DNA from: Molossus alvarezi
Lineage: Eukaryota; Chordata; Mammalia; Chiroptera; Molossidae
Direction: 5' to 3'
Length of the DNA stretch: 64,000 nt
NCBI GenBank assembly: GCA_037176705.1
Contig: CM073899.1
Location: 1,798,001 to 1,862,000 of the forward strand
Below, one piece after another: positions 53,971 to 64,000 of the stretch. The notes under the pieces are model-generated. The model saw only the letters and a program-made list of their open reading frames with translations. It made no database searches and was not told the origin of the DNA. Positions within the stretch are counted from its first letter, which is position 1. Each line of letters starts with the position of its first letter. Position numbers and translations under genes: made by a program.

Positions 53971-55739
53971 GGAAAAAAAACCCCAAAAACCTGTTCCCCA
54001 AACCTGTGACTTTCCTCACCAAGTAGGCCGGGCGTGGCATAGATCTGGACACAGAGGAATGTATCTCGAGGGCTTCTCCATAACCCCGGCATGTGAGGTC
54101 AAAGACAGCGTACTGTTTGTCCACGGGACTTCAGTCCGTGGCTTAGACATGTTTCAGTTCTGTACCCACTGTCACTGTTTCCGCTTCTAAATCATTCGAC
54201 ATAAGCACACGAGGCGTTCCAGGATTTCCTGTAGAAACCAGTAAGTACCGTTCCGAATACTCTGACGACTGCTACGACTGTGATGCCAAGCACCTGCCCA
54301 GCACACCTTTCCAGCTTGTGTAGCAGCAATCCGCGAATAACAGGGCCCCGGGCCTTCGGAACTGCTGCGAACTATGCACCACCTGTCCCGCGGTCACCCA
54401 CACCTGGCTGTCTGTCCGTTTCCTTGGACTGTGTGAGCTTTGCTGTTAACTTAGTTCTGTGAGGAGTCACCCCACGGTAAATGTGGGTGCCACGAGAGTT
54501 ATCATCCCTGATGGGTAGCTTACATGGCCATAGGGGGAACTGGTGGGGGGCGTTTGGTCATCAGGCTCAAGTGCTCCTCACCCTTGGAGTTCCTACACAG
54601 GGAATATATATGTGTGTATGTAATTTACTCGTAATTCATGTATAATGGTCACTTCTATATTCATTAGTGATAGTGATCTAGACTTTCTTTTCCCTCATCT
54701 CTCTTAACTATGAGAATTCAATCCTGAGAGGATAAAGAATAAGGTGAGATGAGAAGTGCTGGGGGGCTGGGGGCTGTCTGCAGAGACTGCAGTTACCCAC
54801 GCATCACTTTGCTGGCTGCCAGACCCCTGCAGTGGGCGTGACATGTGCCCCTGGGCCCCATCCGGAAAGGACTCGCAGCAACGGTGGGGGGAATGGGCCC
54901 CACTGTCGGCTCTGTCCTGGCCATCAGAGGCAGGGAGCCACCGTGACGGCCATGCCTTTGCACAGAAGTCCACCTGGTGACCGAGGCAGGCGTGCGAATC
55001 CTGGCCATGCAGGCCCGGGCAGCCCACCCGTGACGGTGGTGCTCTCTCCCCACGGTGTGTCAGGCTGCGGCGTGGCTCGCCTGCTCCTGTCCACGCTGCC
55101 TTCTCCTCTCCTTTGCGAGGCGCTCAGACTGCCTGGGCACCTGCTCCGGCCGACCCAGCCCACCCGGCGGTGTGGGGGACGGGCAGTTCCAGCTCTCCTT
55201 CGCTTTGGTCTCCCTGTCCCACCAGCACAGGGACATCCACACAACATTTCCGAAAAGCTGTATTTGTTTCTCAGCTCCAACAACTTTCTTGATGATCCTG
55301 GGTCTTCACGAGGGCTGCGGAGTGGAGAAACAACAGTGCGTTAGCCGGGCCGAGACTCAGCGGCCGCGAGAGGCGCTGGGGCCGCTTCTCTGGGGGCCGG
55401 CCGGCTGCTCCGCGGGCTCTGGCCGCGACTCGTGAGAGTCCCGTGTGGCTTTGCAGGTCGTGGCAACAGACACCGTTCCTTTCAGTGTCAGCGTGTAAGG
55501 ATCGAATGGAATGCAGTTTCTACACCATTTATCCCCAAGCGAAGAGTCGTCTTTATGGTTAATTGTCTAACGGAGCAGGTTCGTAGAGAATCTGTTTTCT
55601 AGCAGTTAAAATTAATTGGGTAATTTGAATTAAACTCATTTGAGGTTGACATTTTGTTTCCTTGTCGTTCTTATCAGTGAAATTTTACCATAATAGCCGC
55701 ATGTGGCATCCAACGTGTAACTACAAGGTTGCAGAAGAT
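53971..55739. other. Unique; GC-rich from 54740
   Basis: Open frames of 107-170 codons on both strands (54704-55435) reflect high GC; no domain recognised. 55320-55450 has dense CpG. Confidence 0.4.
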
Positions 55740-56090
55740 GCGCGCTCTGCCTCGGAGGTGCTCCCGGGAGAATGTGCCCTCAGAGTGCGGTGCGCCTGGG
55801 ACCTCGCCGGCCCCTCGGGGTCCGCTGCCGCGTGCGCCCACCTGATAACGGGGCTAGGGCGGAAGGGAGAGCCTGATCAACTCCTCGCAGTCCGCGGGCA
55901 GCGCCTTGCCCTCTGGACGTCTGCGTCAGGAAATGTCACAGGCAGCTCCCGCGAAGGAGGCTGGGAGAAAACCCGCCCGGTCCAGCGAGGGGGCGAGCCC
56001 GTCAACCCGGAGCGGGCCTCATGCGCATGCGTGGCCCGGCCTCTGCCTGCTGACGGTGCCGGGGCAGCCGTGCCACTCAGTGGGGGCTGA
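55740..56090. promoter_or_regulatory. CpG-rich patch with NRF1-like site
   Basis: Dense CpG from GCGCGCTCTGCCTCGG to GCGTGGCCCGGCC. TGCGCATGCGTG at 56022-56033 fits the NRF1 binding consensus (YGCGCAYGCGCR) except near its end. A CpG-island promoter is possible, but no TATA box, exon or conserved frame supports one. Confidence 0.35.
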
Positions 56091-56350
56091 GTAAGTGGGG
56101 TTCATTCCGCTGAGCACACTGTCACGTAGACGTTCATTTGCTCTCTTGCTGCCTCAGTTTCCCCAGCGCGGGCTCTTGGACCTCGATGATACTTGTTTGG
56201 CAGTGATTTCCCTATTCCCACGGACAGTTTCAGTCTGACCCCTGCGAGGATGTGGTCGCGCAGTTCTGGGCCCCCACTCTGCCTCCTCAGGACCACTCGA
56301 AAGGCAGCCCCAGGGAGCTCATTTCAAAGCTCCCATACATAGTCCGCATA
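56091..56350. other. Unique sequence
   Basis: No feature recognised. Confidence 0.4.
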
Positions 56351-56366
56351 GAAAATGTGAACCAGG

Positions 56367-56574
56367 CCGGCCGGTGTGCTCAGTGGCTGAGCGTCGACCC
56401 TGCACCAAGATGTCACCGGTTCAGTTCCTGGTCAGGTCACAGGCCCAGGCTGTGGGCCCGATCCCCAGTGGGGGGCATGTGGGAGGCGGCCAATCGATGT
56501 CCTCCCATCGATGTTTCTGTCTCTCCCTCTCACTTCCTCTCTCTCTAAAAATTAATAAAGAAAAAAAAGAAAAA
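56367..56574 (+). mobile_element. Ves SINE, class A
   Basis: Head CCGGCCGGTGTGCTCAGTGG (one G lost), GGTTCAGTTCC, GGGGGGCATGTGGGAGGCGG, CTCTAAAAATTAATAAAG. TSD GAAAATGTGAACCAGG (56351) and GAAAATGTTAACCAGG (56575), one mismatch in 16. Confidence 0.95.
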
Positions 56575-56590
56575 GAAAATGTTAACCAGG

Positions 56591-59123
56591 CTCGTGTCCA
56601 GGTGATAGGATTGTAGATCCTTTGTCTTTTGCGAGTCTTTGTATTGAGAACAATGAGCATTAGCCCTTTTCTAACGAGGGGAATAGGATGTGGGTGTAAA
56701 ATGCATCTTCTTTAATTGGCACGTTTAAACGAGAACAATGAAAATGAGAGTCAGGACTGAGGGTGTAACTGCTTCAGAGGAGCGCCGAGGGGAGCAGCCC
56801 CCCCTCCCACGGCTGTCGTCTTCGGGCCTCGTGCTTCGCGCAGCTTCCTGGGCAGAGGGCTGTTGTCCAGCTGCCTCTCCCCATAAACACAGACGACCGG
56901 CGCTGCATCCGCGCTTCCGAGGGTCTGGGGTCCGACACTTCCCCAGCTCTATGTCACAGAGGGAGGAGCTTGAGCTGAGCAGTCCCCCAGGGCGACGGCG
57001 GGGTTGGTTTCGTGGCTGTGCGTGGGCCACTCCGCTGCGGCGGCCTGTGTCTGCCGTGGGCCTGTGGCCGTGGGCTCTCTCAGCTCATTCCCTGTGTGCG
57101 AAGTCCTTCTTCTGTGACGTCCCTTCCAGAGGCAGACGCTGCCCGGTCGCGACCCGGCGGGCGGCACCTCTTCAACCAGGGATGCCCGCTGGACGGCCCT
57201 TCCTCTGCGTGCTCCCCACGGGGAGTCTGTGCACTGCAGCCTGTCCTCCTCGGAGAACTCAGAGAACTTGTCTCCTGCCCGCGGCCGGCGGAGGGAAATG
57301 GTGTGACGGTGGAGTGTGTGTGCAGGCCCGAGGGCTGGGGAGCCGGAGGGGAGGCGCGTGCCCCGCGCTGGGCCTGCAGAGACCCTGCGCATTTCCCGAG
57401 GTGTCACCGGGCACGCCCGGATCTTCCCTCCAGCGCGAGATCAGAGCAGGGTCCCACGGAGCAGAGTTACTCTTCGGAACTGTCTCTCGCAGGGCCACAG
57501 TGAAGGACGGAGGTTCGTAACTGGCTTTGGTGCCGTTTTCTTGGGTGGCCCGTCATCATCTCCCCACAGCTTGGTGTCCAACCGGTGTGGACACAAGATC
57601 CACCCACCTTCACCAGTGTCCATCCCCCAGAGTTCACCTGCACTCAAGGCTGGATGGGTTGTTTGCTTTTGCCGGTGGCAGACGACCCTGAGGGTAACTG
57701 CTTCAGAGGAGCCGCGGCGGGAAGCAGGCTCCCTCTTCCCCCCGCGCCTGCTGTGGCCCAGCTTCTCCCCCAGAAGAGTCACTCCTCCACATCCCCACGC
57801 CAGGGGGTGGATCTGTCCTTCTCTCTGTGCCCAGGGTCACCGCAAGGCCAGCACCTCTCCAACATGGACTCGAGGGAGGCGGCAGTGGTCAAACGTTGAT
57901 GGGCAGTGTTTGTTTTCAGCCGATTGTGCTGGATGTCCAGGCGCCTGAGGGTCTTCATGAACCGGTTGGGAAATAAGATGACAGCTCAGCACGCGCAGAC
58001 CAGACTATCACCTTGATTTTGTTATGAAAGGTTAGTATTTACAAGCGATCCTGAACCGAGAAGTAGCAGTCTTAGCTACACGCCAGGGTGGCTGGGGCTG
58101 GCATCTCTGTGGCCACCTGGAGGCACGGGCCGGAGGAGCCACAGCAGGGAGGGGCTGCCTGGGACCGGCTAGTGAGGGCAGCTCCCATCTGAGAAGGCCA
58201 GACACACAGTCTGTTCTATGCATGTGATTCTCCTTCCAAACTCACCAGGTGAAAGGGAGGGGGGTCAGAGACGGGTGGGAGTGGCCACAGCCAGCAGACT
58301 CTGTCCCTACAATGAGGCGTATGCGACAAAGGGCCTCCCATATTGCCACCCACCCTGTCGTGACCCTGAAATAGGAGGTGCTGTTTCAGAAGAAACCTTC
58401 ACCATGGTCTCCAGCGGTATTTATGTCGTGTTCCTTCATATAGAACTAGTACTTACCCCTGTTCATTTAATTTTACTTTGTTGTAGTTTCTAAGACAAAG
58501 CATGACGGAGGACGGTTAGAGGGAGAGCACCCCCTGTTCCCCGGCTGCTGGCTGACTCGCTTATTCACGACAGTTGTCAACAGTGTGTTGTGTGTCAGGG
58601 TTTTATGTGGCCAACCGTGAGGGGGTGTTCTGATGGCACCCAGAAGGGCGGCAGGTGTCTGCATGGGGATCGCTTACCTCCTGGGAACTGCAGAGGAGTC
58701 CCTCCTCATGACTGTGGGACCCCGCCCTCCTGAGCTGACGGGCAGAAGCAGCCCCTCTGGGTGCAGAAAGTCTGCTCAGGGCCACCAGTGCAGGGCCTCC
58801 CGCGGATGTTCCTTGGTGCCACCTGAACCAGCTTAAATTCTTGAGATAAAAACACCTGGAAAGTACTTGTGATTATAATGAATATGGTTATTGATAAGAA
58901 AAGGTAAACTTTTCCCATGAACTTTTTCTCCATGTAGGTTTTTCGCTCACTGTGAGTTATAATGCCCTTTGTGCAGGTCACACATGGTCCAGTGTGGCAC
59001 TTTATATTTTATAATTGTTTTCTCATTATTGTCTAAATTCATTCAAAATTCAGACTATGGTTCTCTAAAGAACCATACATATGCACACATAAAATCATAA
59101 AATTACATTTAAAGCATATATAT
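56591..59123. other. Unique, GC-rich; long open frames not called
   Basis: 56740-57950 is GC-rich with a 260-codon plus-strand frame (56738-57520) and 104-210-codon frames overlapping it in other phases and on the other strand. Its translation is rich in R, G, P, S and C without recognisable domains, so it is most likely a stop-poor artefact. Two related blocks lie at about 56757 and 57688. After 58000 it is ordinary unique sequence. Confidence 0.35.
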
Positions 59124-59323
59124 TGCCCAGTCGGTGTGGCTCAGTGGTTGAGCGTCAACCCTGCATCAAGAGGTCGAGGGTTTGATTCCCGGTCAGGGCA
59201 CATGCCCAGGTTGTGGGCCTGATCCCCAGTGGGGGGCGTGCAGGAGGCGGCCAGTTGATGTTCCCTCTCATCAGTGTTTCCATGTCTCTCTCCTCTCCCT
59301 TCATCTCTGTCTAAAATCAATAA
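59124..59323 (+). mobile_element. Ves SINE, class A, at the left edge of a microsatellite
   Basis: Head GCCCAGTCGGTGTGGCTCAG, GGGTTTGATTCCC, GGGGGGCGTGCAGGAGGCGG, CTGTCTAAAATCAATAAAG. Instead of an A-rich tail it passes straight into ATC(TTTC)n. Confidence 0.92.
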
Positions 59324-59325
59324 AG

Positions 59326-59374
<49 letters not shown>

Positions 59375-59426
59375 TCCTTCCTCCCTCCCTCCCTCCCTCC
59401 CTCCCTCCCTCCCTCCCTCCCTCCCT

Positions 59427-59465
<39 letters not shown>

Positions 59466-59703
59466 CTCTTTCTTTTCTTTCTCTCTTTCTCTCTTTCTCT
59501 CTTTCTCTCTCTCCCTCTCCCTCTCCCTCTCCCTCTCCCTCTCCCTCTCCCTCTCCCTCTCCCTCTCCCTCTCCCTCTCCCTCTCCCTCTCCCTCTCCCT
59601 CTCCCTCTCCCTCTCCCTCTCCCTCTCCCTCTCCCTCTCCCTCTCCCTCTCCCTCTCCCTCTCCCTCTCCCTCTCCCTCTCCCTCTGTCTTTCTTTCAGA
59701 TCT
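59324..59703. repeat. Composite polypyrimidine microsatellite
   Basis: Four blocks in order: (TTTC)n from 59327, (CTCC)n from about 59378, (TTTC)n with interruptions from about 59427, and (CTCTCC)n from about 59506 to 59686, ending CTGTCTTTCTTTC. Nearly every base on the plus strand is C or T for about 370 bp. AGATCTT stands at both ends (59324 and 59698). Open frames of 148 and 189 codons are artefacts. Confidence 0.97.
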
Positions 59704-60540
59704 TACTGGATAGCATCTAGTCCGAATAATCTGAAAATCATTTTAAGTTAAAATCTTAGCCTGGGATTTGGAACAGCCCTTTCCTTTGTTTCAAACTGCT
59801 AATCTAGTAACATTGTGATTGTTTCTTCCTGAACCAATCAACAACTGATTTGTTATTAACTCTCATTATAAACCTTACCAAAAAGTTTTTGAAAGATGAA
59901 GTACACTGTGTCCTCTTGATCATAAAAAAATAAAAATAAAAAATAAAATAAAATCAATAAAGAAAAGAAAATTTTTAAAAAGATAGACTCAGGGAGAAGG
60001 TGTTCGGAGGAGCGAGTGTGTGGCCTGCGGAGGAGAGAACACCGTGACCCACGGCACAGGCCAAGCCCTCCTGCCTATCTCTACGGCTGAAGATGTTGGG
60101 GGACAGCAGCCTGACCATGGATGTGTACCCCGAGGATGAACAGTATACCCTCTATGTTTAAAGAGCATCACTTTATTATTTATTTGAATATTTTATAGGG
60201 CGTAATGAATGAGTCAATCTTTTCAAGGATGCATATTTGTGAAACTTTATTTGACCACCATGAATATCCCACAATTCATCATCTCATCTCTGGTGTCTTT
60301 CCTTTGAAGTGTGCAGAAATATTCCAGATATTTGCTAACAATCATTATTAATTAAATATCATGCAATATTATCTGTTGTTTTAAATTGCTTGTGATACAG
60401 GTTAAATTTTTTCATGTTTCCCAGATGCTGCTTCACCGAAGCGTGTAGCCCTTGAGCCGGTGCCCGAGCTGACGCACCAGCGCCCTGCCCTCCAGTGTGC
60501 GAGCAGCAGCGGAGCTCGGTGCGGGCGGTGTTTCTGCGGC
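59704..60540. other. Unique AT-rich; SINE-tail-like scrap at 59950
   Basis: 59955-59980 (AAAATCAATAAAGAAAAGAAA) matches a class A SINE tail with no SINE body attached, inside an A-rich stretch from 59925. The rest is unassigned. Confidence 0.4.
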
Positions 60541-60635
60541 TCTCACTGGGGTCCCCATCTCACAGGTGAGACATGGGAGGTTGGGCCAGGCTAAGAACTA
60601 AGTCATCTGAGGCCAGAGTGCTCCTTACCCTGAAC
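60541..60635 (-). mobile_element. Possible MIR fragment
   Basis: CCCCATCTCACAGGTGAGAC then GGTTGGGCCAGGCTAAGAAC recalls the reverse MIR core. Weak. Confidence 0.35.
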
Positions 60636-62937
60636 AGTAAACACTTTGTAGTATTGAATACTAAGAAAAAATAAAGTCAGCACTGAGTGTGAACCTCAAC
60701 TTGGGGAGATGAGTGTCCGATGGGGTCCAGATGTCTGCGGGATGAAGCAGATCAGATCAATGAGGAGGGCAGATCGGGACCCGTCTAGCTGGTTGGTGGG
60801 ATTTGGGGGAACAGCAGCTCAGGTGTCAGGTTACCCACTCAATCCATGGGGACCACAAGTGGGGAGCCACACTGGACCACAGAGGAGACACAGTCTGAGA
60901 TCCTGTGACCCTCAGTTAGATATCATAATCACATTTGTTATTTTTCTTTTTTTAATCCCTACCTTACCCAAATAACAGTCTTCAAAATGAGTTTAAGTGA
61001 GGGTTAGGGAACCTTTCCAAGGGGACAGCGGCAGTGACAGGAAAAAGGAGCTGTCCTTCGGTGTGGGGGATGGGCAGCGCTGGCATCGGCGTGGACCCAG
61101 CACAGGGCCCTGGCCACCAGACGGCAGAGCCGCCTCCTCTGGTGCCCGAGCGGGGACTCTCAGGGGTGGCCAGAGGGTGCTCGGAAATGCCTCACGCTTG
61201 CGTCCTGCGCGGACACCAGCCTCCTGGCGCCAGTGCACCGGGACACGCAAGCCTTCGTCTGTCGTCGGGTTTCAGCCGGCCGGTGCCGCAGGGGTTAATG
61301 GAAGCAGTGCTTCGGGGTCCGTCCCGCACTATCTTGCCCAGAACACGTGCGACACAGACAGTATCGCCCTGTGGCACGTTCTTAACAGCAGAAGCCCGTG
61401 GGGGCGCTTCTCCTCGCTGAAATAACAGCTCAGAATAGTGACTGAGGTTTCCTCACGCACACGAGAAGAACGTGCAAAGTTGATGGACGGCTCCTGAGTT
61501 TTCATTTCTCCGGGCAGTAAAATCATTTATGGTTTTAAGTGGTTTATTTCAACAGGAATTCGAGTACTCTTCTGTTAGAATCCTAGGTGCTCTCCATTTG
61601 TAAATAAACCTGTAAATGGGCTTTTAATTACCTGTCCCCTCATATTTGTTTAACTTGCAATAATTCCTTAATTCTGTTTCCAGTTTCCCCCTCTGAAATA
61701 TGAATTTATATAGAGATGAAGTACATAGGAGGTAGATATTAATATAGATATTATTTATACCTCAAAGGGGGAAATTCTTTAAATATTAAATATGTATTTA
61801 TTTCAATGATGCTCATATTTCAATAGTGAAAAACTAGTTAATTAGAAATATATTGATAAGAAGCATGTGTGTTAAATTCACATATAATCCTGACACATAG
61901 TATACTTTTTAATTGTTTGGATGTTATATTAGAATTTTGGAAAATAGGTTAAACTAAAGGAAATCTCCAAAATAAATAGTGCCCTTTCTTTAACAAGCAC
62001 ACTACTTGTATGAGAATGGATTGAAATTCACCGCATCACTGGAAGTTCTCCTTCCTAAAAGGTGTCTTCCAGGGCTGTGCGCTGGCCTGCCCATCTCTGC
62101 TGCCCGTCCGCCCGCTGTGGCTGGAGCTCCGGCTGTGCAGACTGACGGCCTCCACCAAGGAGGAGGGGTTCACCAACAATCCCTGCGGATATTTTCTTTC
62201 ACTGAGAATTCACAACTAACAGTGTGCCCGCAGACTACCAGGAAGGAATGATAAAGTGTGTTTAAAAGACCCACAAAGCAATGAAAATGACGACAGTACT
62301 TCCTAATGTTTTTGTTGTTTTGCCTCCGGGACGGTCCCTAGGGCAGAATACACTTGCTCTGCCACTGTCCGGTGGCACCTCGACTCTCAGCCAGCACCGC
62401 AAGAGTGGGGTTTTCCTCTGTCGACAGGTTGTCACGTCAGCCCCAATCTCCACTTTGAGCAGCTGGAACTGTAATTTCAGTGACCTAGCGACAACTTTTC
62501 CTTAGAAATGCTCACTTGATTGCCCTCCGATCCTGAAGGTCGTTGGCAGAGCGGATGCTGCTCAGTCTTGCTAGGTCCACACGGTGAATCCGAGGACCGG
62601 CCGAGGGAGCCCGATGTTCCCATGCTCCAGCGAGTGCAGAGGGTGGGACCCCGCTGCTCCCCGGAGATCCGGCAGAAGCCCTGCACAGCCCCTCGGGGAC
62701 ATCCTCAACACGCGTCCAGGGCCGGAGGGACCCGGCCACTGAGGAAAGTGCTCCTTGACACCAGCCAGGAATAGAAAATACTCTTTAAATCGGGTGTGTG
62801 CATATTCAGTGTGATTTAAAAGTTGTCTTTGTGTACACACTTTTTTGTGTTTACCAATAGATTATGGGCTTATTTGGATTGTCAGAAGATGATGGAGACT
62901 TAGTAGGGACTAACCCTTCCCCAACAACCCCCCTCTT
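60636..62937. other. Unique; GC-rich at 61030-61420
   Basis: GC-rich block with open frames of 85-142 codons and no recognised domain. AT-rich from 61540 to 61990. No repeat recognised. Confidence 0.4.
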
Positions 62938-63036
62938 GTTACCATGGCTACCCACAGAGCAGAGGTGTGTTCCTGAGTCAGAGCCAATCATATTTGGTAC
63001 CACAGTATAAAACGGGGTCACACTGGGTAGCTTGGT
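62938..63036 (+). promoter_or_regulatory. Candidate TATA promoter (AP-1, CCAAT, TATA)
   Basis: In order: an X-box-like GTTACCATGGCTAC (62938-62951), TGAGTCA (AP-1, 62974-62980), CCAAT (62984-62988) and TATAAAA (63006-63012). The spacing of CCAAT to TATA is about 20 bp, which is short, and a start site near 63036 would be expected. This is inferred from motifs only. A solo LTR is an alternative, but no LTR ends are visible. Confidence 0.35.
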
Positions 63037-63089
63037 TTTCCACTCACTCGAACAAAGACTTGAAGTGGCTCCTACATAACCAAACTTCA
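63037..63089 (+). other. Candidate non-coding first exon with strong donor
   Basis: From the expected start site to a GTAAGTAAG donor (GT at 63090-63091), preceded by TTCA. The exon would be about 53 nt and carry no ATG. Inference from splice-site wording. Confidence 0.3.
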
Positions 63090-63403
63090 GTAAGTAAGAT
63101 GAAATAAAAATTAGACGTGCTGTCTAGCCCTCTACCCAGGCTGGCGAGAGGGCTGATTAAACACACAGCACATCTGTCCTTTGGGGACTTTCTGCAAAAC
63201 CATCACGTAGGCTTGGTTGCTGTCCCAATGATTCCCACAGTGGGTGTCCTGACCAGAGGGCGGGTGGAGGAGCAGGTGGGACAGCCCTCTGACCGAGCAT
63301 CCATGAGATGGGACCAGCGCTCGGTCAGGTGGCTAACAGTGAATAAGGCAGATTCTTGAAGGTGATGAAGAAACATTTTTGTTTTTGTTTCATTTTCATA
63401 CAG

Positions 63404-63712
63404 AAAATGGAGTATCATGACAAAAATGATCATCACTATTTACTCATACGACCCAATAAGACTTTACAGGGTCTGGATGACAAATGTCCCAGAATTGAAT
63501 TTGCTAGTGAATCAGTGAAACGAAAGCAGACGATCCAACCAGGGAGCTGGTGCTCTGCTCTGAGGGCTCACAGGCCGGCTCTGCCCTCGGATGGATCTGC
63601 GGTCGATGCAGACTCCACCGGGCAACGGCCAGGGTCCCCCACCAGAGCCTGCGTCCCTCTAAAGGTGTGTGAGATCGGTCATCACGGAACAAGTGGCGTA
63701 ACTTGTCCTTAG
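63404..63712 (+). other. Candidate second exon with start codon, unidentified
   Basis: A pyrimidine-rich stretch GTTTTTGTTTCATTTTCATA ends in CAG (63401-63403), a good acceptor. ATG at 63407 is in good context (A at -3, G at +4). The frame stays open to a stop at 63710-63712 (102 codons), beginning MEYHDKNDHHYLLIRPNKTL. A possible donor, AAAG|GTGTGTGAG, lies at 63664/63665 in phase 0. I do not recognise the protein. The second half (rich in A, P, S, R and G) looks less protein-like than the first. It may be a real exon, a decayed gene, or chance. Confidence 0.3.
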
Positions 63713-64000
63713 AAGCTCCAGCTAACATCCAAAAAGATTTTACAGTCCTTGTAGATTTTTCTTGGGAATTAGTGTGTGTCAAGAAAGGCGTCCCACAGCG
63801 AGAATCACAAGTTATTAATTAACACTTGCTTGTGATCCTAGCACTTTTGATACATCACAGTAGGTGAGAAGAAATAGAACAAACACAATTCAAACCCTGT
63901 CATATTTTTTTGGCTTACACCCTGCTAGTCATCGTCCAATCCAATTAAAAACTAAGATTATTATTATCATCATGAGTCTATCTCATAATTCGTGTTTTGT
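63713..64000. other. Unique AT-rich right edge
   Basis: No feature recognised. Confidence 0.4.

Noticed and set aside
54832..55435. Overlapping frames of 119-170 codons
   Set aside because: Same GC-driven effect; both strands open simultaneously.
56738..57520. 260-codon plus-strand open frame
   Set aside because: High GC content lowers stop frequency. Comparable frames overlap it in other phases and on the other strand. No domain recognised.
59274..59751. Leu/Ser/Phe-rich open frames of 148-189 codons
   Set aside because: Translation of the CT-rich microsatellite.

Overview
This window reads as intergenic or deeply intronic DNA from a bat, most likely a yangochiropteran (vespertilionid-like) species. 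The main evidence is about three dozen copies or fragments of tRNA-derived Ves-type SINEs. They have a tRNA-like head with a B box of the GGTTCGATTCC type, a CT-rich body with an ATCGATGTTTCT motif, an A-rich tail, and frequent target-site duplications (TSDs). L1 3' ends, half-L1 (HAL1)-like elements and a SPIN-like hAT element support the same reading. I found no convincing protein-coding gene, no structural RNA gene and no CRISPR array. The long open frames in the minisatellites and GC-rich patches look non-coding.

Layout. 0-10 kb: a Ves SINE, a 70-bp minisatellite (464-1160), an ancient LTR-like segment, MIR fragments, several SINEs, and an old L1 interrupted by a younger 5'-truncated L1 (about 6.8-7.97 kb). 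10-20 kb: a 31-bp minisatellite (10994-11500), an L1 3' end fused to a SINE (12481-13284), a HAL1-like 3' UTR, a GC-rich patch, a GT/CTCCTGG minisatellite (17590-18060) and an L2 remnant. 20-31 kb: a nearly complete HAL1-like element on the minus strand (20095-22755), more SINEs, and a plus-strand L1 carrying the 3' part of ORF2 and a 3' end (28655-30765), interrupted by a SINE. 31-42 kb: two pieces of an unassigned mammalian repeat, old L1 pieces, a SPIN-like MITE (35253-35443), a second hAT-like MITE (40657-40849) and a GT-rich tract. 42-56 kb: mostly unique sequence with MIR and L1 relics and SINEs. 56-64 kb: GC-rich unique sequence, a 370-bp polypyrimidine array, and a promoter-like cluster followed by plausible splice sites (62938-63712).

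There is no gene network to describe. The biology visible here is retrotransposition: L1 supplies reverse transcriptase, and Ves and HAL1-like elements appear to depend on it. Points that deserve a second look are a short tRNA-head-only SINE form seen three times with the same 3' end, a terminal stem-loop that separates two Ves tail classes, repeated L1 breakpoints at one A-rich site in ORF2, and the candidate TATA promoter near the right edge. In the entries, class A means Ves copies ending in a CAATAAAG-type tail, class B means copies ending in a TCCTC/GAGGA stem-loop plus A tail, and class S means the short head-only form.
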